64,000 bases of DNA from Actinoplanes sp. NBRC 103695 (GCF_030269485.1 NZ_BSTL01000029.1:1-64000); one strand, 5' to 3'; positions 43,989 to 54,133 are shown, counted from the stretch's first letter. Notes: a model not told the origin generated them from the sequence alone. Made by a program: numbers and translations.

Positions 43989-44553
43989 TCAAGCGAAGCG
44001 AGGAGTTCCGGAACTGCGCAGGCAGGAGACGAGGCGGGCGGTCGACTTCGGTGGCGCCTGCGGGAGGAACAGCGACGGCTCCACGAGTTCCAGTTCCAGG
44101 ACGCACGACCGGCCGGCGTCGTCGCGCACGAGGTCGACGCGGGCGTAGAGCGGGACACCGAAGCGCCGGGTGACGAGGTCGACGGCCCGCCGGGAACGCC
44201 GGCACGTCACCGGGCTCGACGAAGACGGTCGGCGTGACCGGCACTCCCGCGTGCTCGAGTTCGGTGAGGTAATGCTTGTCGAGACTCCAGCGCACCATCG
44301 GCACGGGGTTGCGCAGGTCCGTCACCGCTGCGACCCTCTCCAGCCAGGGCAGGAACTGATCGAGCCGCTCCGGGTAGTCCCACGCCGACCGCAGCACCAC
44401 CCGGTCGTAGGACTCCCACCGCACCGCCGGGTCGTCCCACACCACGACCTCGACCTCGACACCGGCCGCTCGCAAGGCGGGCAGGGCCAGAGCCTCGTCC
44501 TCGTCGCGCCCGAGCGCCTCGCGGGCCGAGACCCACCCCAACCGCTTCACCAT
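43989..44553 (-). pseudogene. ATP-grasp family gene with central deletion and frameshift
   Basis: The N-terminal part starts at ATG 44553 (MVKRLGWVSAREALGRDEDE ... LDKHYLTELEHAGVPVTPT) and matches the first third of actinobacterial RimK/DcsG-like ATP-grasp proteins. At about 44200 the frame changes, and a second frame ending at 43989 gives DLVTRRFGVPLYARVDLVRD and LELELVEPSLFLPQAP, the metal- and ATP-binding C-terminal end. Roughly 130 residues of the central ATP-binding domain are missing at the join. The product would be inactive. Intact relatives ligate amino acids or make peptide-like bonds. Confidence 0.75.
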
Positions 44554-44596
44554 CAGCGCAACAATAGGCGACACATCGCAACGGGGAGAGATCGAG

Positions 44597-45025
44597 ATGA
44601 GTGGTTCAGTGAAGAAGGGTCTCCTGGTCACGGCCGGGGTTCTCGTCCTCGCGTACGCCGGAAGCGGGTTTGTGCTGCGGGCCTGGTCGGAGTCGCTGAT
44701 CGAGGACGCGGCGCGGTCGGGGGCCGACGCGGCGGCCGGTGCGGCGGTCAAGGCGGAGGCCCTCGGTGTGCAGCCCTGGCGCGACGCGGACAGTCCGACG
44801 CCGCTCGAGGGCACCAGCCCGTTGCACAGCGCCCAGTCAGCGGCCTGCGACACGCTCCGTCCGCTCCGGGACCTCACCCTGAGCACCGGATGTGCCGGGA
44901 TCGGGACGTCGGTGGCCGGCGGCGAGGTTCGCATCACCTACGTGTTCGAGCCCTGGCTCGGCCTGCCGTTCGACTACGGCGTGTCAGCGTCGGCCCACCA
45001 GGTCGCCGACCTCGGTGCGGGATGA
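44597..45025 (+). CDS. Small exported or membrane-anchored hypothetical protein
   Basis: A 142-aa protein from ATG 44597 (GGGGAGAG upstream). One hydrophobic segment at about 8-28 may be a signal or anchor. The rest is an alanine-rich helix followed by a small beta region with two cysteines (about 84 and 99). I do not recognise a family. Its 3' end overlaps the convergent LAL gene by 42 bases. Confidence 0.65.
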   Translation: MSGSVKKGLLVTAGVLVLAYAGSGFVLRAWSESLIEDAARSGADAAAGAAVKAEALGVQPWRDADSPTPLEGTSPLHSAQSAACDTLRPLRDLTLSTGCAGIGTSVAGGEVRITYVFEPWLGLPFDYGVSASAHQVADLGAG

Positions 45026-47689
45026 GACGCCCAGCTTGCGCAGGATGCTGGAGACGTGCACGGCGGCGGTCTTCGGCGAGATGTAGAGGCGCCGGGCCAG
45101 CTCCGTGTTGGTCAGCCCGTCGCTGACCAGCACCGCCACCTCCCGCTCGCGGGGTGTCAGCGCGGCCGGACCGGTGACCGCGGACGCCGCGTCGGCCGGC
45201 GCCATGCCCAGCTGCGCGCGCACCTGGGCGAGCTTGGCCACCCGCCAGCCACGCCACTCGGCCAGCAGCGTCGCCGCGGCCTCCGCCTGGGCGACGGCCT
45301 CCGCGTGCCGGCCGCCGGCGAGCAGGCAGCGGGCCGCGCCGACGCGGACGGTGCCGCGGGTCGCCGGGCCGAAGATGTGCGCCTCGGCGATGGACAGGTA
45401 GCCGGCCAGCGCCTCCGCGTGCCGGCCGTGTGCCTCCGCGAGCTGGGCCTCGATGAGGGTCCGGTAGGCGTCCCACACCTCGGCGTCGAGCAGCTTGACG
45501 CCCATCTCGTCGAGCCGGTGCATCGGCAGGCCGAGCTCGAGCGCGGCGGAGATCAGGTCGTGCGCCTGCTCGCCGCTGCGCCACGGCTGGCCGGCCAGCT
45601 CGGTGAAGAGCCGGTCCAGGGCCGCCTCGGCGCCGGCCAGGTCGTAGCGGCGGCAGGCGAGGTGGAAGACCAGGCCCGGGATGGTGACCGGCGGGTTGTC
45701 GGGCAACGCCTTCAGGTCGGTGATCAGCTTCTCGACCCGGTCCAGCTCGCCGACCTCGAGGTACAGCCCGGCCAGGAAGACGCCGTGGTAGTCGGCCCAG
45801 CGGCCCCGGCGCTGGTAGCCGCTGTCCTGCGCGCGGCCCTCCTCCAGCGCCTCGATCGCGCCGTTCAGGTCGCCGGCGCGCAGCGCGAGCCGGGCCCGGC
45901 CCTGGAAGTAGGTGGCCACCGCGAGCGACTCGAAGCCGGCCCGCTCGGCGTCCACCCGCATCCGCTCCAGGAGCTCGGCGTGCTCGATCGGCGAGGCGGG
46001 CGGCTCGCCGTGCACCAGGTTGTTGAGGGCGCGGGCGGCCAGCACCCACTCGCCCGCCTTCTCGGCCTCGTCGACCAGGGCGGACAGCAGTTCCCGGCCC
46101 TCGGCCGCGGTGTGCGGACGCTCGGTGAGGGTCGAGCCCTTCTCGACAAGAGCGGTCAGGCGTACGCCCGGCAGGTCGAACTCCTCGGCCAGTTCCAGGG
46201 CGCGGTCGCACCAGAGCAGCGCCGCGTCGAGTTCGTCGCGCAGGTACGACGACTGCGCGATCGCGGTCATCGCCCGTGCCTGGTCGGCCCCGGGCGGTAG
46301 CTGCGCGATCAGGCTCTCGATGTCCTGGGTCAGGGCGCGCATCTCGTCCGGCTCGCGGATCTCCCAGGCGATCCGGACCAGCAGGTACAGCGACTCGGCC
46401 CGCTCGGTCGAGGTGCCGGCCAGGTCCCGCCAGCGCCGCGCGTACCGCAGGGCGTCGTCCAGCAGGCTGGCCAGCCAGGCCGCGCGGGCCGCGCCGGCGA
46501 GCAGGTCGGTGTCGTCGGGCACCTCGTCGAGGCCCATCTCGGCCAGTTGCAGGGCCTGGTACGCGGAGCCGATCGACAGGTACAGCTCGGTGCCCCGGCG
46601 GGCGGCGGCGATCAGGTCCTCGTACCGGCCGGCGCCGCGGGCGTGGTGCGCCACCAGGGCGGGATCGGAGCCTCCGCTGCCCAGCAGCGCGTCCAGGGCC
46701 GCCTCGTGCAGCCGGCGGCGCTGGCGGCCGAGCATCTGGTCGCCGATCGCCTCGCGCACCAGCGCGTGCCGGAACGCGAACTCGTCCTCACCGGACTCCA
46801 CCAGAACGCCCCGGGTGACCAGGTCGCGCAGGGCGGCGATGAGCTCGTCCTCGCCGGCGCCGGTGACGTCGGCGAGCAGGTCGAACGGGATGCGCTGGCC
46901 GAGCACGGCGGCGGCCTCGACGATCCGGTGGCTGTCCGGGTCGAGGTCGTCGATCTGGCGGCGCAGCACGTCGGCGAGACTCCACGGCAGCGGCTGATCG
47001 ACCAGCGCCTCCACGTCGTTCGCGGGCAGCGCGCGCAGCAGCTCCTCGAGGAAGAACGGGTTGCCGCCGGTGCGGTGGTGCAGTGCGGTGGCGGCGCGCA
47101 TCGGCGCCGGACCGCCGGTGGCCGCCGCCAGCAGCGCCGCGGTCTGCGCCGGGTTGAGGCGGTCCAGGCGGACGTGGGTGACGGTGTGCCGGCGTTCCAT
47201 CCGGGCCAGCAGGCCGGCCACCGGCTGGCGGTGGGTCACCTCGTCCGGCCGGTACGTCCCGATGAGCAGCCGCGGTCCGCGCTGGTCGGCGATCCGCTCG
47301 AACAGCGCCGCGCTCTCCGAGTCGGCCCAGTGCAGGTCCTCGAAGACCAGGATCGCGGGGGAGTCGCCGATCAGGTCGGCCAGCAGCGAGAGACCGGTGT
47401 GCAGGCGCTCGACCGGGTTGCGCCGGGCGTCCGCCAGGGCCGCCAGCTGTTCCTCGTCGACCTCCGGGCGCCCGTCGATGGCGTCCAGGAGCACCTCGTA
47501 CGGCCGGGACAGCGAGCCGGGTTCCGCCTGGCCGACCAGCACCACCGTCTCGGCCGGCAGAGTCCCCAGCAGCTCCTGCACCAGCCGGGTCTTGCCGATG
47601 CCCGGCTCGCCGGCGATCAGCGCGACCGCGGGCTCACGTGAAGCGGCGAGCTGCGCCAAGCGGCGCAGCTCGCCGTCTCGCCCGATCAT
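44984..47689 (-). CDS. LAL-type LuxR regulator (AAA ATPase plus C-terminal HTH)
   Basis: A 901-aa regulator. The start ATG 47689 overlaps the stop of the preceding small gene (TGATG); a GTG-type start at 47722 would add eleven weak residues. The N-terminal ATPase has Walker [10 protein letters not shown] (K33) and Walker [13 protein letters not shown] long tetratricopeptide-like repeat region fills the centre, and the last 65 residues are a LuxR helix-turn-helix ([39 protein letters not shown] in two parts). LAL proteins activate catabolic or antibiotic genes after binding an inducer. The target is unknown. Confidence 0.93.
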   Translation of the reverse strand: MIGRDGELRRLAQLAASREPAVALIAGEPGIGKTRLVQELLGTLPAETVVLVGQAEPGSLSRPYEVLLDAIDGRPEVDEEQLAALADARRNPVERLHTGLSLLADLIGDSPAILVFEDLHWADSESAALFERIADQRGPRLLIGTYRPDEVTHRQPVAGLLARMERRHTVTHVRLDRLNPAQTAALLAAATGGPAPMRAATALHHRTGGNPFFLEELLRALPANDVEALVDQPLPWSLADVLRRQIDDLDPDSHRIVEAAAVLGQRIPFDLLADVTGAGEDELIAALRDLVTRGVLVESGEDEFAFRHALVREAIGDQMLGRQRRRLHEAALDALLGSGGSDPALVAHHARGAGRYEDLIAAARRGTELYLSIGSAYQALQLAEMGLDEVPDDTDLLAGAARAAWLASLLDDALRYARRWRDLAGTSTERAESLYLLVRIAWEIREPDEMRALTQDIESLIAQLPPGADQARAMTAIAQSSYLRDELDAALLWCDRALELAEEFDLPGVRLTALVEKGSTLTERPHTAAEGRELLSALVDEAEKAGEWVLAARALNNLVHGEPPASPIEHAELLERMRVDAERAGFESLAVATYFQGRARLALRAGDLNGAIEALEEGRAQDSGYQRRGRWADYHGVFLAGLYLEVGELDRVEKLITDLKALPDNPPVTIPGLVFHLACRRYDLAGAEAALDRLFTELAGQPWRSGEQAHDLISAALELGLPMHRLDEMGVKLLDAEVWDAYRTLIEAQLAEAHGRHAEALAGYLSIAEAHIFGPATRGTVRVGAARCLLAGGRHAEAVAQAEAAATLLAEWRGWRVAKLAQVRAQLGMAPADAASAVTGPAALTPREREVAVLVSDGLTNTELARRLYISPKTAAVHVSSILRKLGVSSRTEVGDLVGRR

Positions 47690-47904
47690 CACCGGGCCGG
47701 CACCGCCGCGGATGGTTCGCACGACGCCAGGGTACCGGTGGGTCGTCCCCGCACCGCCGCGGTTCTCCGGCCGGCCGAGAAGGGCCGGCGGGCCGCCCGG
47801 GCCTCCCGTGCGCCGGCCAGCAGGCGCTGCTTGTCGGCCTGCTGGATCAGCTCACGGTGACGGTTGTTCGCCAGGGTCAGCATGAGGTCGGGGTGCATCA
47901 ACAT
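47689..47904 (-). CDS. Small basic conserved actinobacterial protein coupled to the LAL regulator
   Basis: A 71-aa protein from ATG 47904, with AAGGAG upstream. The first 35 residues ([20 protein letters not shown] and then arginine-rich helix) match a widespread small actinobacterial protein of unknown role. The stop TGA shares its final A with the ATG of the LAL gene, which suggests translational coupling. The C-terminal half is unstructured. Confidence 0.7.
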   Translation of the reverse strand: MLMHPDLMLTLANNRHRELIQQADKQRLLAGAREARAARRPFSAGRRTAAVRGRPTGTLASCEPSAAVPAR

Positions 47905-48022
47905 GTCCTGTCTCCTTGTCATCCGGTGATGTATCAATCCTCGGACGACGGGGGAGCCGGCACATCGGAAGCACTGACCTATCTTGGCTGGTCAGCCACG
48001 TCTAGTTATACCTAGGCGGGGC

Positions 48023-49009
48023 TCAGCGGGGCGCCTTGCCGGCCTTGTCCACCACCGCGCGTTCGAGCACGGCCGTGGTGCCGGTGAGCATGCCCTTCTT
48101 GCCGACGTTGGTGTCGCGCACCAGGTAGGAACGCTCGCCCAGGTAGGTGAAGGTGTCCGGGTCGAAGATCCACTCGCGGCGCTCGCCCTGGATGTCGGTG
48201 TGGGCGACCGCCACCCCGTGCCGTCCGGCGGCGTCGACCGAGTCCTTCACCAGCACCACGCCGGGGATCTTGGCCGCGGCCCGGTACAGTGCCGCGGCCA
48301 CCTCGGGCGGCAGGATGCTCTCGCGCAGCGCCTCGCCGATCTCGTCGAACGCCTGGTCGTCCGAGTTCTGGCCCTGGCCCTTGGTGTCGGTGTAGACCTT
48401 CCGCAGCAGGGCGTCGGGATCGGTGGGCCAGCCGGCGTAGAAGGAGTTGGTGCGGGTGCCCTCCAGCCCGAACAGGTCGCCGTGCTCGCGGATCTTGCCC
48501 GTGCTGCCGGCCGTCGCCGGGATCCAGATCTCCCGGCTGTGCACCTTGTCGAGAATCATCGGATCCTCACCCATGCTCTGCGAGCCGTCCTCGGGCATCG
48601 GCTCCGCGAAGACCAGCCACGCCACCTTGCTGCGGATGTAGACGAACTGCCCGGAGCCGACCGGGGTGCTCGGGCTGCCGCCCGCGGCGAGCGCGAGCCG
48701 GTCGATCAGCGGTGCCACCCCGGAGGCGCTGCCCGGATCGACGGCGATGATCGGGGCGGCGCTGCCCTCCGGGCCGCTCGACTGGCGGCTGACGGTCACG
48801 GCGGTGATGGCGACCGCGGCGACGGCGAAGGCGGCGGCCGGCGCGGCGATCATCGCCCAGCGGCGCCGGGCCGGCCGTGGCTGAGCCTGGGGTACCTCGG
48901 TGATGGTCTGCATGAACGCGTCCTTGAGGTCGCGGTGGCGGTCGGCGCTCAGGTCGGGAACGATCGGCGCCGGCAGCATGCGTGCGAGGTCGGCGGGCTT
49001 GTCGTTCAT
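48023..49009 (-). CDS. CU044_5270 family membrane protein, probable sigma-factor partner
   Basis: A 328-aa protein from ATG 49009. A cytoplasmic N-terminal ~50 residues (DLKDAFMQTITEV, a possible sigma-binding helix) leads to one transmembrane helix at about 51-73 and an extracytoplasmic domain with the CU044_5270 pattern (FVYIRSKVAWLVFAE, SREIWIPATAGSTGKI, VDAAGRHGVAVAHTD). The gene overlaps the ECF sigma gene by 4 bases, so it is likely its membrane anti-sigma or sensor, as is common for this family. Confidence 0.88.
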   Translation of the reverse strand: MNDKPADLARMLPAPIVPDLSADRHRDLKDAFMQTITEVPQAQPRPARRRWAMIAAPAAAFAVAAVAITAVTVSRQSSGPEGSAAPIIAVDPGSASGVAPLIDRLALAAGGSPSTPVGSGQFVYIRSKVAWLVFAEPMPEDGSQSMGEDPMILDKVHSREIWIPATAGSTGKIREHGDLFGLEGTRTNSFYAGWPTDPDALLRKVYTDTKGQGQNSDDQAFDEIGEALRESILPPEVAAALYRAAAKIPGVVLVKDSVDAAGRHGVAVAHTDIQGERREWIFDPDTFTYLGERSYLVRDTNVGKKGMLTGTTAVLERAVVDKAGKAPR

Positions 49010-49662
49010 CGGTTCCCCTCCTGGGCCGATCGGGCCGCGGGACCGCGGCCATCCAGTACCTGTCCGCGACCCGGCGCGAGTTCCCGTTCGGTCAGATCCC
49101 GCAGCCGGGCCCGCGCCCGGGACAGCCGCGACCGGACCGTGCCGATCGGCACCCCGAGCGCGTCGGCGGTCTCCGCGTAGTCCAGACCCGACCAGACGCA
49201 GAGGGTGAACACCTCGCGCTCGGCCGGGCGCAGCCGCTTCAGCGCCGTGACCGCCGCGGCCAGCCGTTCGGCGTCGTGCATCCGGTCGGCGACGGCGTCG
49301 GCGAAGTCGGGCACCGTCTCGGTGCGCATGCGGCCCAGCGCGGCGGTGTGCCGGCGTGCCGCGCGACGGATGTTGCGCAGCACGTTCGTGGCGATGCCGA
49401 GCAGCCAGGGCAGGACGCCGTCGCCGTCCGGGAGGATGCTCTCCCGCAGCCGCCACGCCTCGAAGAACGTCAGCGACACCACGTCCTCGGCGGTGGTCCA
49501 GGAACCGGTGCTGCGCAACGCGTGCCGGTGCACGTCGCGGGCATGGTCGTCGAAGACCTGCCCGAACGCGTCGGCGTCGCCGGCGCGCAGCCGGGCACGG
49601 AGAGTGCGATACACACCTGTTCCCTGTCCGTCGAGCGGCCCGAGTTCCGTGACCGTGGTCAC
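49006..49662 (-). CDS. ECF RNA polymerase sigma factor
   Basis: A 218-aa sigma-70 ECF protein, probably from GTG 49662. Region 2 is DDHARDVHRHALRSTGSWTTAEDVVSLTF in pieces with the W-x-x-A-x-D-x-V-S/x-x-T-F signature, and region 4 has LRPAEREVFTLCVWSGLDYAETADALGVPIGTVRSRLSRAR. It directs transcription in response to an envelope signal relayed by its partner. First gene of the pair; divergent from the peptidase gene across about 80 bases. Confidence 0.93.
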   Translation of the reverse strand: MTTVTELGPLDGQGTGVYRTLRARLRAGDADAFGQVFDDHARDVHRHALRSTGSWTTAEDVVSLTFFEAWRLRESILPDGDGVLPWLLGIATNVLRNIRRAARRHTAALGRMRTETVPDFADAVADRMHDAERLAAAVTALKRLRPAEREVFTLCVWSGLDYAETADALGVPIGTVRSRLSRARARLRDLTERELAPGRGQVLDGRGPAARSAQEGNR

Positions 49663-49742
49663 ACTATCCCCCAGCTGGGGGAGAACCTGGCCGCGCACGA
49701 GGGTGACTCGGTGACCAGGGTGCCGATCCTAGGTTCGAGTGC

Positions 49743-51185
49743 ATGGTGAAACACGCTTTTCTGGCGATGGTGCTCGCGCTGGGCGGTCTGGTTCCGGCTC
49801 ATTCCTCGGGTACGCCCACCCGCCCGTGCACGGACCTCGAGGCGGTGCCCGGCGCGCTCTGCGGCAGCATCACCGTCCCGTTGGACCGGGCCGATCCCCG
49901 GGCCGGCACGACCACGGTGGCCTTCGCGCTGCTGCCCCGGCGGGATCGGAGCAGGCCGTCGCTCGGCACGATCGTGCCCAACCCGGGCGGTCCGGGCACC
50001 TCGACGATCGACCTGGCCGGCGACGACTTCGCGGGCGCGCTCGCCCCGATCCTGGACCGGCGGGACCTGCTGCTGATCGACCCGCGCGGCGTGGGCCGCT
50101 CGGATCCGTTCAGCTGTCCCGCCTTGGCCGGCCCGGACGTGGTGTTCCAGGGACTGGAGGCGCAGCGGAAGGCGATCGGCGACTGCGGACGGCAGCTCGG
50201 CGCGAGGCATCGCTACTACGGCACCGCGGCCGTCGCCGATGACTTCGATGACGTACGCCGGGCCCTCGGTCTTGATCGGCTCGATCTCTTCGGGGTGTCC
50301 TACGGGACCTATCTGATGGCGGTGTATGCGCAGCGGCATCCGGCGCACGTGCGGTCGGTGCTGCTGGCCGGCGCGTACGCGGTCAACGTCGACACCACCG
50401 AGGGGGTCGCGGCGACGGCGCTGCGGCGGGCGATCACGCTGGTGTGCGAGCGTTCGCGGGAGTGCGACGGCCGGACCGTGCTGGCCGACCTGGGCGACCT
50501 CGCCGCCAAGCTGCGGCGCAAGCCCACGACCGTGGACGTCGAGTACCGGGACCGTACGCATCGGGTGGTGCTCGACGAGTGGGCGCTGGCCGGAGCCGTC
50601 GCCAAGATGTACTCGACCCAGCCCGACCGGGACGCCCAGCTGGGCCTGGCCCGGGCGGTCGCGGCGGCCCGGCACGGCGACCTCGCACCGATCCGCGACG
50701 TCGTCGCCACACACCTCGCCTCGCAGGCGGCGACGGCCGACGCCGGTCCGCTGCTCGCGACGATCCCGGGAAGCTGGGCCACCTCCTGCCACGACTACCC
50801 GCGCGCCTTCGACTTCTCGGACAGCCTCGCCGAGCGGCGCCGCGACTACGAGCGGCACCTGGCCCGGCTGGACCCGAAGGACTTCGCGCCGTTCTCACCG
50901 CGCGCCTGGGCCACCCGGACCGACTTCGACTCGGGCGCCTGCCTGCGCTGGCCGGACGACCCGACCGCGCGGTCGCCGTTCCGGCCCGGCGCGCGCCTGC
51001 CCGGCGTGCCGGTCCTGGTGCTCAGCGGCGACCTCGACGCCAACACCCCGACCGCGTCCGGCCACGCCGCCGCCGCGCAGTTCCCGCACGCCCGCGAGGT
51101 CGAGGTAGCGGACGCCGGCCACACCCCCGCCCAGACGCCCGAAGGCGCCCGCCTGGCCATGGAGTTCATCGTTTCTCGGCGGTAA
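49743..51185 (+). CDS. Secreted TAP-type alpha/beta hydrolase (tripeptidyl aminopeptidase family)
   Basis: A 480-aa exported peptidase with a signal peptide ending near residue 22. The core has NPGGPGTSTIDLAG (oxyanion loop) and nucleophile S186 in GVSYGTYLMAVYAQRHP. The C-terminal TAP-like domain holds VLVLSGDLDANTPT (catalytic Asp) and DAGHTP (His). It should release N-terminal proline-containing or tripeptide units outside the cell. It overlaps the convergent response regulator by 20 bases. Confidence 0.92.
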   Translation: MVKHAFLAMVLALGGLVPAHSSGTPTRPCTDLEAVPGALCGSITVPLDRADPRAGTTTVAFALLPRRDRSRPSLGTIVPNPGGPGTSTIDLAGDDFAGALAPILDRRDLLLIDPRGVGRSDPFSCPALAGPDVVFQGLEAQRKAIGDCGRQLGARHRYYGTAAVADDFDDVRRALGLDRLDLFGVSYGTYLMAVYAQRHPAHVRSVLLAGAYAVNVDTTEGVAATALRRAITLVCERSRECDGRTVLADLGDLAAKLRRKPTTVDVEYRDRTHRVVLDEWALAGAVAKMYSTQPDRDAQLGLARAVAAARHGDLAPIRDVVATHLASQAATADAGPLLATIPGSWATSCHDYPRAFDFSDSLAERRRDYERHLARLDPKDFAPFSPRAWATRTDFDSGACLRWPDDPTARSPFRPGARLPGVPVLVLSGDLDANTPTASGHAAAAQFPHAREVEVADAGHTPAQTPEGARLAMEFIVSRR

Positions 51186-51834
51186 GCCCGATCCGGTGGG
51201 CCAGCACGACCGCGTGCACCCGGTCGCGCAGGCCGAGCTTGGTGAGGATGCGGGACACGTGGGTCTTCACGGTCTCCCGGCCGATGAACAGCGCCGCCGC
51301 GATCTCCGGGTTGGAGAGACCGGCGGCGACCAGCCGGAGCACGTCGACCTCACGACCGGTCAGCTCCGCGAGGACATCCGCCGCCCGGTGGTCGTCCTCG
51401 CGGAGCCGCGCGCCGAAGTGGCCGATCAGGTTCCGGGTGACCTCCGGCGCCAGCAGGGCATGACCGGCGGCGACCGTGCGGACCGCCTCGATCATCGCCT
51501 CCGCCGGGGTGTCCTTGAGCAGGAAACCGCTGGCGCCCGCCCGGATCGCCTCGAACACGTACTCGTCGAGGTTGAACGTCGTCACCACCAGCACCCGCGG
51601 GCCGTCCGGGGCAGCGTCCGGCCCGGCCAGCACCCGGGTCGCCTCGATGCCGTCCAGCAGCGGCATCCGGATGTCCATGATCACCACGTCCGGGCGCAGC
51701 CGCCGGGCCTGCTCCACCGCGTCCGCGCCGTCCGCGGCCTGCCCGACCACCTCGAAGTCGAGCTGCGACGACAGGATCGTGACATACCCGGCCCGGACCA
51801 GGTCCTGGTCGTCGCAGACCAGCAACCGAGTCAC
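51166..51834 (-). CDS. NarL/FixJ-type response regulator
   Basis: A 222-aa response regulator from GTG 51834. The receiver has the acidic pair in VCDDQDLVRAGY, phospho-acceptor aspartate in VVIMDIRMPLLDG and K in FLLKDTPAE. A LuxR helix-turn-helix ends it (ELTGREVDVLRLVAAGLSNPEIAAALFIGRETVKTHVSRI in parts). Its start overlaps the kinase stop by 4 bases, making a standard two-component pair. Confidence 0.95.
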   Translation of the reverse strand: MTRLLVCDDQDLVRAGYVTILSSQLDFEVVGQAADGADAVEQARRLRPDVVIMDIRMPLLDGIEATRVLAGPDAAPDGPRVLVVTTFNLDEYVFEAIRAGASGFLLKDTPAEAMIEAVRTVAAGHALLAPEVTRNLIGHFGARLREDDHRAADVLAELTGREVDVLRLVAAGLSNPEIAAALFIGRETVKTHVSRILTKLGLRDRVHAVVLAHRIGLTAEKR

Positions 51835-52904
51835 AGCGTCGCCCGCACGACGAACGCGCCGTCGTCGTCCCGGTAGACGCTCAGGTCACCGCCGGCCAGC
51901 CGGACCCGCCGCCGCAGTCCCGTGATGCCGCGACCCGGTCGCACCGGCCCGCCCGGCCCCGCCGTCGTCACCTCGACCGTCAAGCTGTCGCCGGCGGCCA
52001 CCGCACGGACCACCGTCGGCCGCCCCGGGGCGTGCTTCATCGCGTTCGTCAGCCCTTCCTGCACCACCCGGTACGCCACCGCCGACTCGACCTCGCCCTC
52101 CTCGATGAACTCGACGGGCTGGCCCGCGAGCCTGGTCTGCTCGACCAGGTCCGCCAGCCGGCCCGTCGACGGGATCCGCGGCGCGTGCCCGGTGTCCGGG
52201 CTGAGCACGTTGAGCAGCTGTCGCAGGTCGGTCAGGGCACGGCGGCCGGTGTCACCCACCGTACGCAGCCCCTTCTCCACGGCCGGCCGATCGTCGGCGG
52301 GCACGAACCGCGCCGCGTCCGCCTGCATGATCATCGCCGTCACGTGGTGGGTGACCACGTCGTGCAACTCTCGGGCCAGATGCTCGCGCTCGTCCCGCGC
52401 CGCCCACGCCACCGCATGCCGGTGCTGTTCCTCGCGCCGCAGCAACTCGCCACGCGCCCAGCCGCCGCCCAGCCAGCACGCCGCCGGAGTGGCGAAGAAG
52501 TAGAAGTACTCCAGCAGGGGAGCCGGTGAATCAAGCACGACCAACAGAGCGCACGTCACGGCGTACCCCAGGGTCCAGATCGAAACCGTGACCCACCGAC
52601 CGCGCCGTTGGCGCACCCCGGCTGTGAAAAGCGCCAGGTAGAGCGCGACGCTCGCGAAGGTGGGGCGGAAACCCAAGATCTGGTACGCCGCGAAAGCGAG
52701 CGAAACCAGGGCCAGGCAGAGCGCCGGGAACCGCGTCCGGACGACGAGCGGCAGAGCATGCGCGAGCACCAGAGCCGCCGCGAGCAGGTCGAACGGCCGC
52801 TGCGGCGTGTCGAAGCCGAAGGCGGTGCCCTTGTCCCGCACCCAGGGGGTGAAGGACAGGCCGACCACCACGGCCGCGATCAGGGCGTCGCGCGACCATC
52901 GCAT
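51831..52904 (-). CDS. HisKA_3-type sensor histidine kinase
   Basis: A 357-aa kinase from ATG 52904 (a start at 52937 would add 11 residues). Four to five N-terminal membrane helices without a periplasmic domain are followed by the dimerisation helix with the phospho-histidine in RELHDVVTHHVTAM, and a short HATPase domain (VVQEGLTNAMKHAPG, GRGITGLRRRVRLAGG). Such intramembrane kinases often sense lipid or envelope stress. Partner of the response regulator encoded downstream. Confidence 0.94.
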   Translation of the reverse strand: MRWSRDALIAAVVVGLSFTPWVRDKGTAFGFDTPQRPFDLLAAALVLAHALPLVVRTRFPALCLALVSLAFAAYQILGFRPTFASVALYLALFTAGVRQRRGRWVTVSIWTLGYAVTCALLVVLDSPAPLLEYFYFFATPAACWLGGGWARGELLRREEQHRHAVAWAARDEREHLARELHDVVTHHVTAMIMQADAARFVPADDRPAVEKGLRTVGDTGRRALTDLRQLLNVLSPDTGHAPRIPSTGRLADLVEQTRLAGQPVEFIEEGEVESAVAYRVVQEGLTNAMKHAPGRPTVVRAVAAGDSLTVEVTTAGPGGPVRPGRGITGLRRRVRLAGGDLSVYRDDDGAFVVRATL

Positions 52905-53136
52905 CGTGCGAACTATAAACGCGTTGCCCGTCGCCACCAGCCGGTCCTACCGTAGTCATCACCACCGACGACCTGAGGGAGCACCCGATGATGCGGCATA
53001 CGACGACCGTCCCACAGCGGTCCATGTCGCGTTCCCGGTGGCGTCGCTAGCATCCCGCCGGCCAGGTTTCACGCCGCCGCCCCCATCCGGGACCGGCGGC
53101 TCTTCTGTCTCTTGAAAACTCCACAGCGGATGACAC

Positions 53137-53994
53137 ATGTCGGCTGACATGCTTGAGGCCATGCTGCCCACCGACGGACATGTTCACACCGAATGGTCCT
53201 GGGACTGCGAGCCAGGTGACATGGAGGCCAGTTGCGCCCGGGCGCTGGCCGTGGGCCTGCCGGCCATCGCCTTCACCGAACACCTCGACTTCACCGTCTG
53301 GACCGATGTGGAACCGGCGCCGGACGCCCCCGCGAAGGTCACCGACCTGATCACCGAGGACGGGACGCTGGCACCGCCCCCACTGGACGTCGACGGCTAT
53401 CTGGCGTGCGTGCAGCGCTGCCGGGAGAGATTTCCCGAGCTGGTGATCCTCACCGGGGTGGAGGTCGGCGAGCCGCACTGGCATCGAGATCAGGTTGCCG
53501 CGGTGCTCGCGGCGGGGCGGTTCGACCGCGTACTCGGTTCCTTGCACACCCTGCCACTCGGTGGCGGGCTCAACGAGCCGGGCGAGCACTTCGCACGACG
53601 CCCGGCCGCGGAGGTGGTCCGCGACTACCTGGCCGAAATTGCCCGGCTGGTGGCCGGATCCACGGACTTCGAGGCGCTCGCCCACATCGACTTCGTCAGC
53701 CGGTTCTGGCCCGCGGACGCGGGGCCCTTCGACCCCGCGGACTTCGAGGAGGAGTTCCGGCATGCGCTGACGGCGGTGGCGGCCGCCGGCCTGGCGCTGG
53801 AGGTCAACACGAATCGACGGCCCTTCCCGGAGATCGTGCGGTGGTGGGGGGAGGCCGGCGGTGAGGTGGTCACCTTCGGCAGCGACGCGCACCATCCCGG
53901 CGGTGTCGGCGCCGGTTTCGCGGAAGCAGTCGCCATGGTCGAGGCGCTGGGCTTCCATCCCGGCCGGCACCCGCACGACAGGTGGTACGCCTGA
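53137..53994 (+). CDS. PHP-domain phosphatase (histidinol-phosphatase-like)
   Basis: A 285-aa PHP hydrolase. Metal ligands are visible: TDGHVHTEWSWD near the N-terminus, FTEHLDF, G-x-E-x-G-E-P-H in LTGVEVGEPHW, GSLHTLPL, AHIDFVSRF and the late GSDAHHPGG. HisK/YcdX-type members hydrolyse histidinol phosphate or similar esters with three metals. ATG 53137 is used; 53152 and 53161 are in-frame options, none with a strong ribosome site. The gene is not in a his operon, so the substrate is open. Confidence 0.88.
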   Translation: MSADMLEAMLPTDGHVHTEWSWDCEPGDMEASCARALAVGLPAIAFTEHLDFTVWTDVEPAPDAPAKVTDLITEDGTLAPPPLDVDGYLACVQRCRERFPELVILTGVEVGEPHWHRDQVAAVLAAGRFDRVLGSLHTLPLGGGLNEPGEHFARRPAAEVVRDYLAEIARLVAGSTDFEALAHIDFVSRFWPADAGPFDPADFEEEFRHALTAVAAAGLALEVNTNRRPFPEIVRWWGEAGGEVVTFGSDAHHPGGVGAGFAEAVAMVEALGFHPGRHPHDRWYA

Positions 53995-54029
53995 CGCGAC
54001 CTGAACCTGCGGGCCGCACGCAGGACCCC

Positions 54030-54101
54030 GCCCTTGTAGCTCAGCGGAAGAGCGTCCCGTTCACACCGGGAAGGTCCCAGGTTCGATCCCTGGCGAGGGC
54101 A
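54030..54101 (+). tRNA. tRNA-Val (anticodon CAC)
   Basis: The acceptor arms GCCCTTG (54030-54036) and CGAGGGC (54094-54100) pair with one G-T, followed by discriminator A. The D arm is GCTCAGCGGAAGAGC; the anticodon stem TCCCG/CGGGA encloses TTCACAC with anticodon CAC at 54062-54064; the T arm contains GGTTCGATCC. No CCA is encoded. Confidence 0.96.
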
Positions 54102-54133
54102 CGTTGCCGAGGTTCGCTATCAGGCTCACGCTC

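Noticed and set aside
52988-53050. 20-codon frame after GAGGGAGC between the histidine kinase and PHP genes
   Set aside because: Good ribosome-site spacing, but only 20 Arg/Ser-rich residues and no recognisable peptide family or partner.
54030-54101. tRNA-Val as attachment site of an integrated element
   Set aside because: No integrase gene and no duplicated tRNA 3' end were seen in the flanking 10 kb; the nearby remnants alone do not prove integration.
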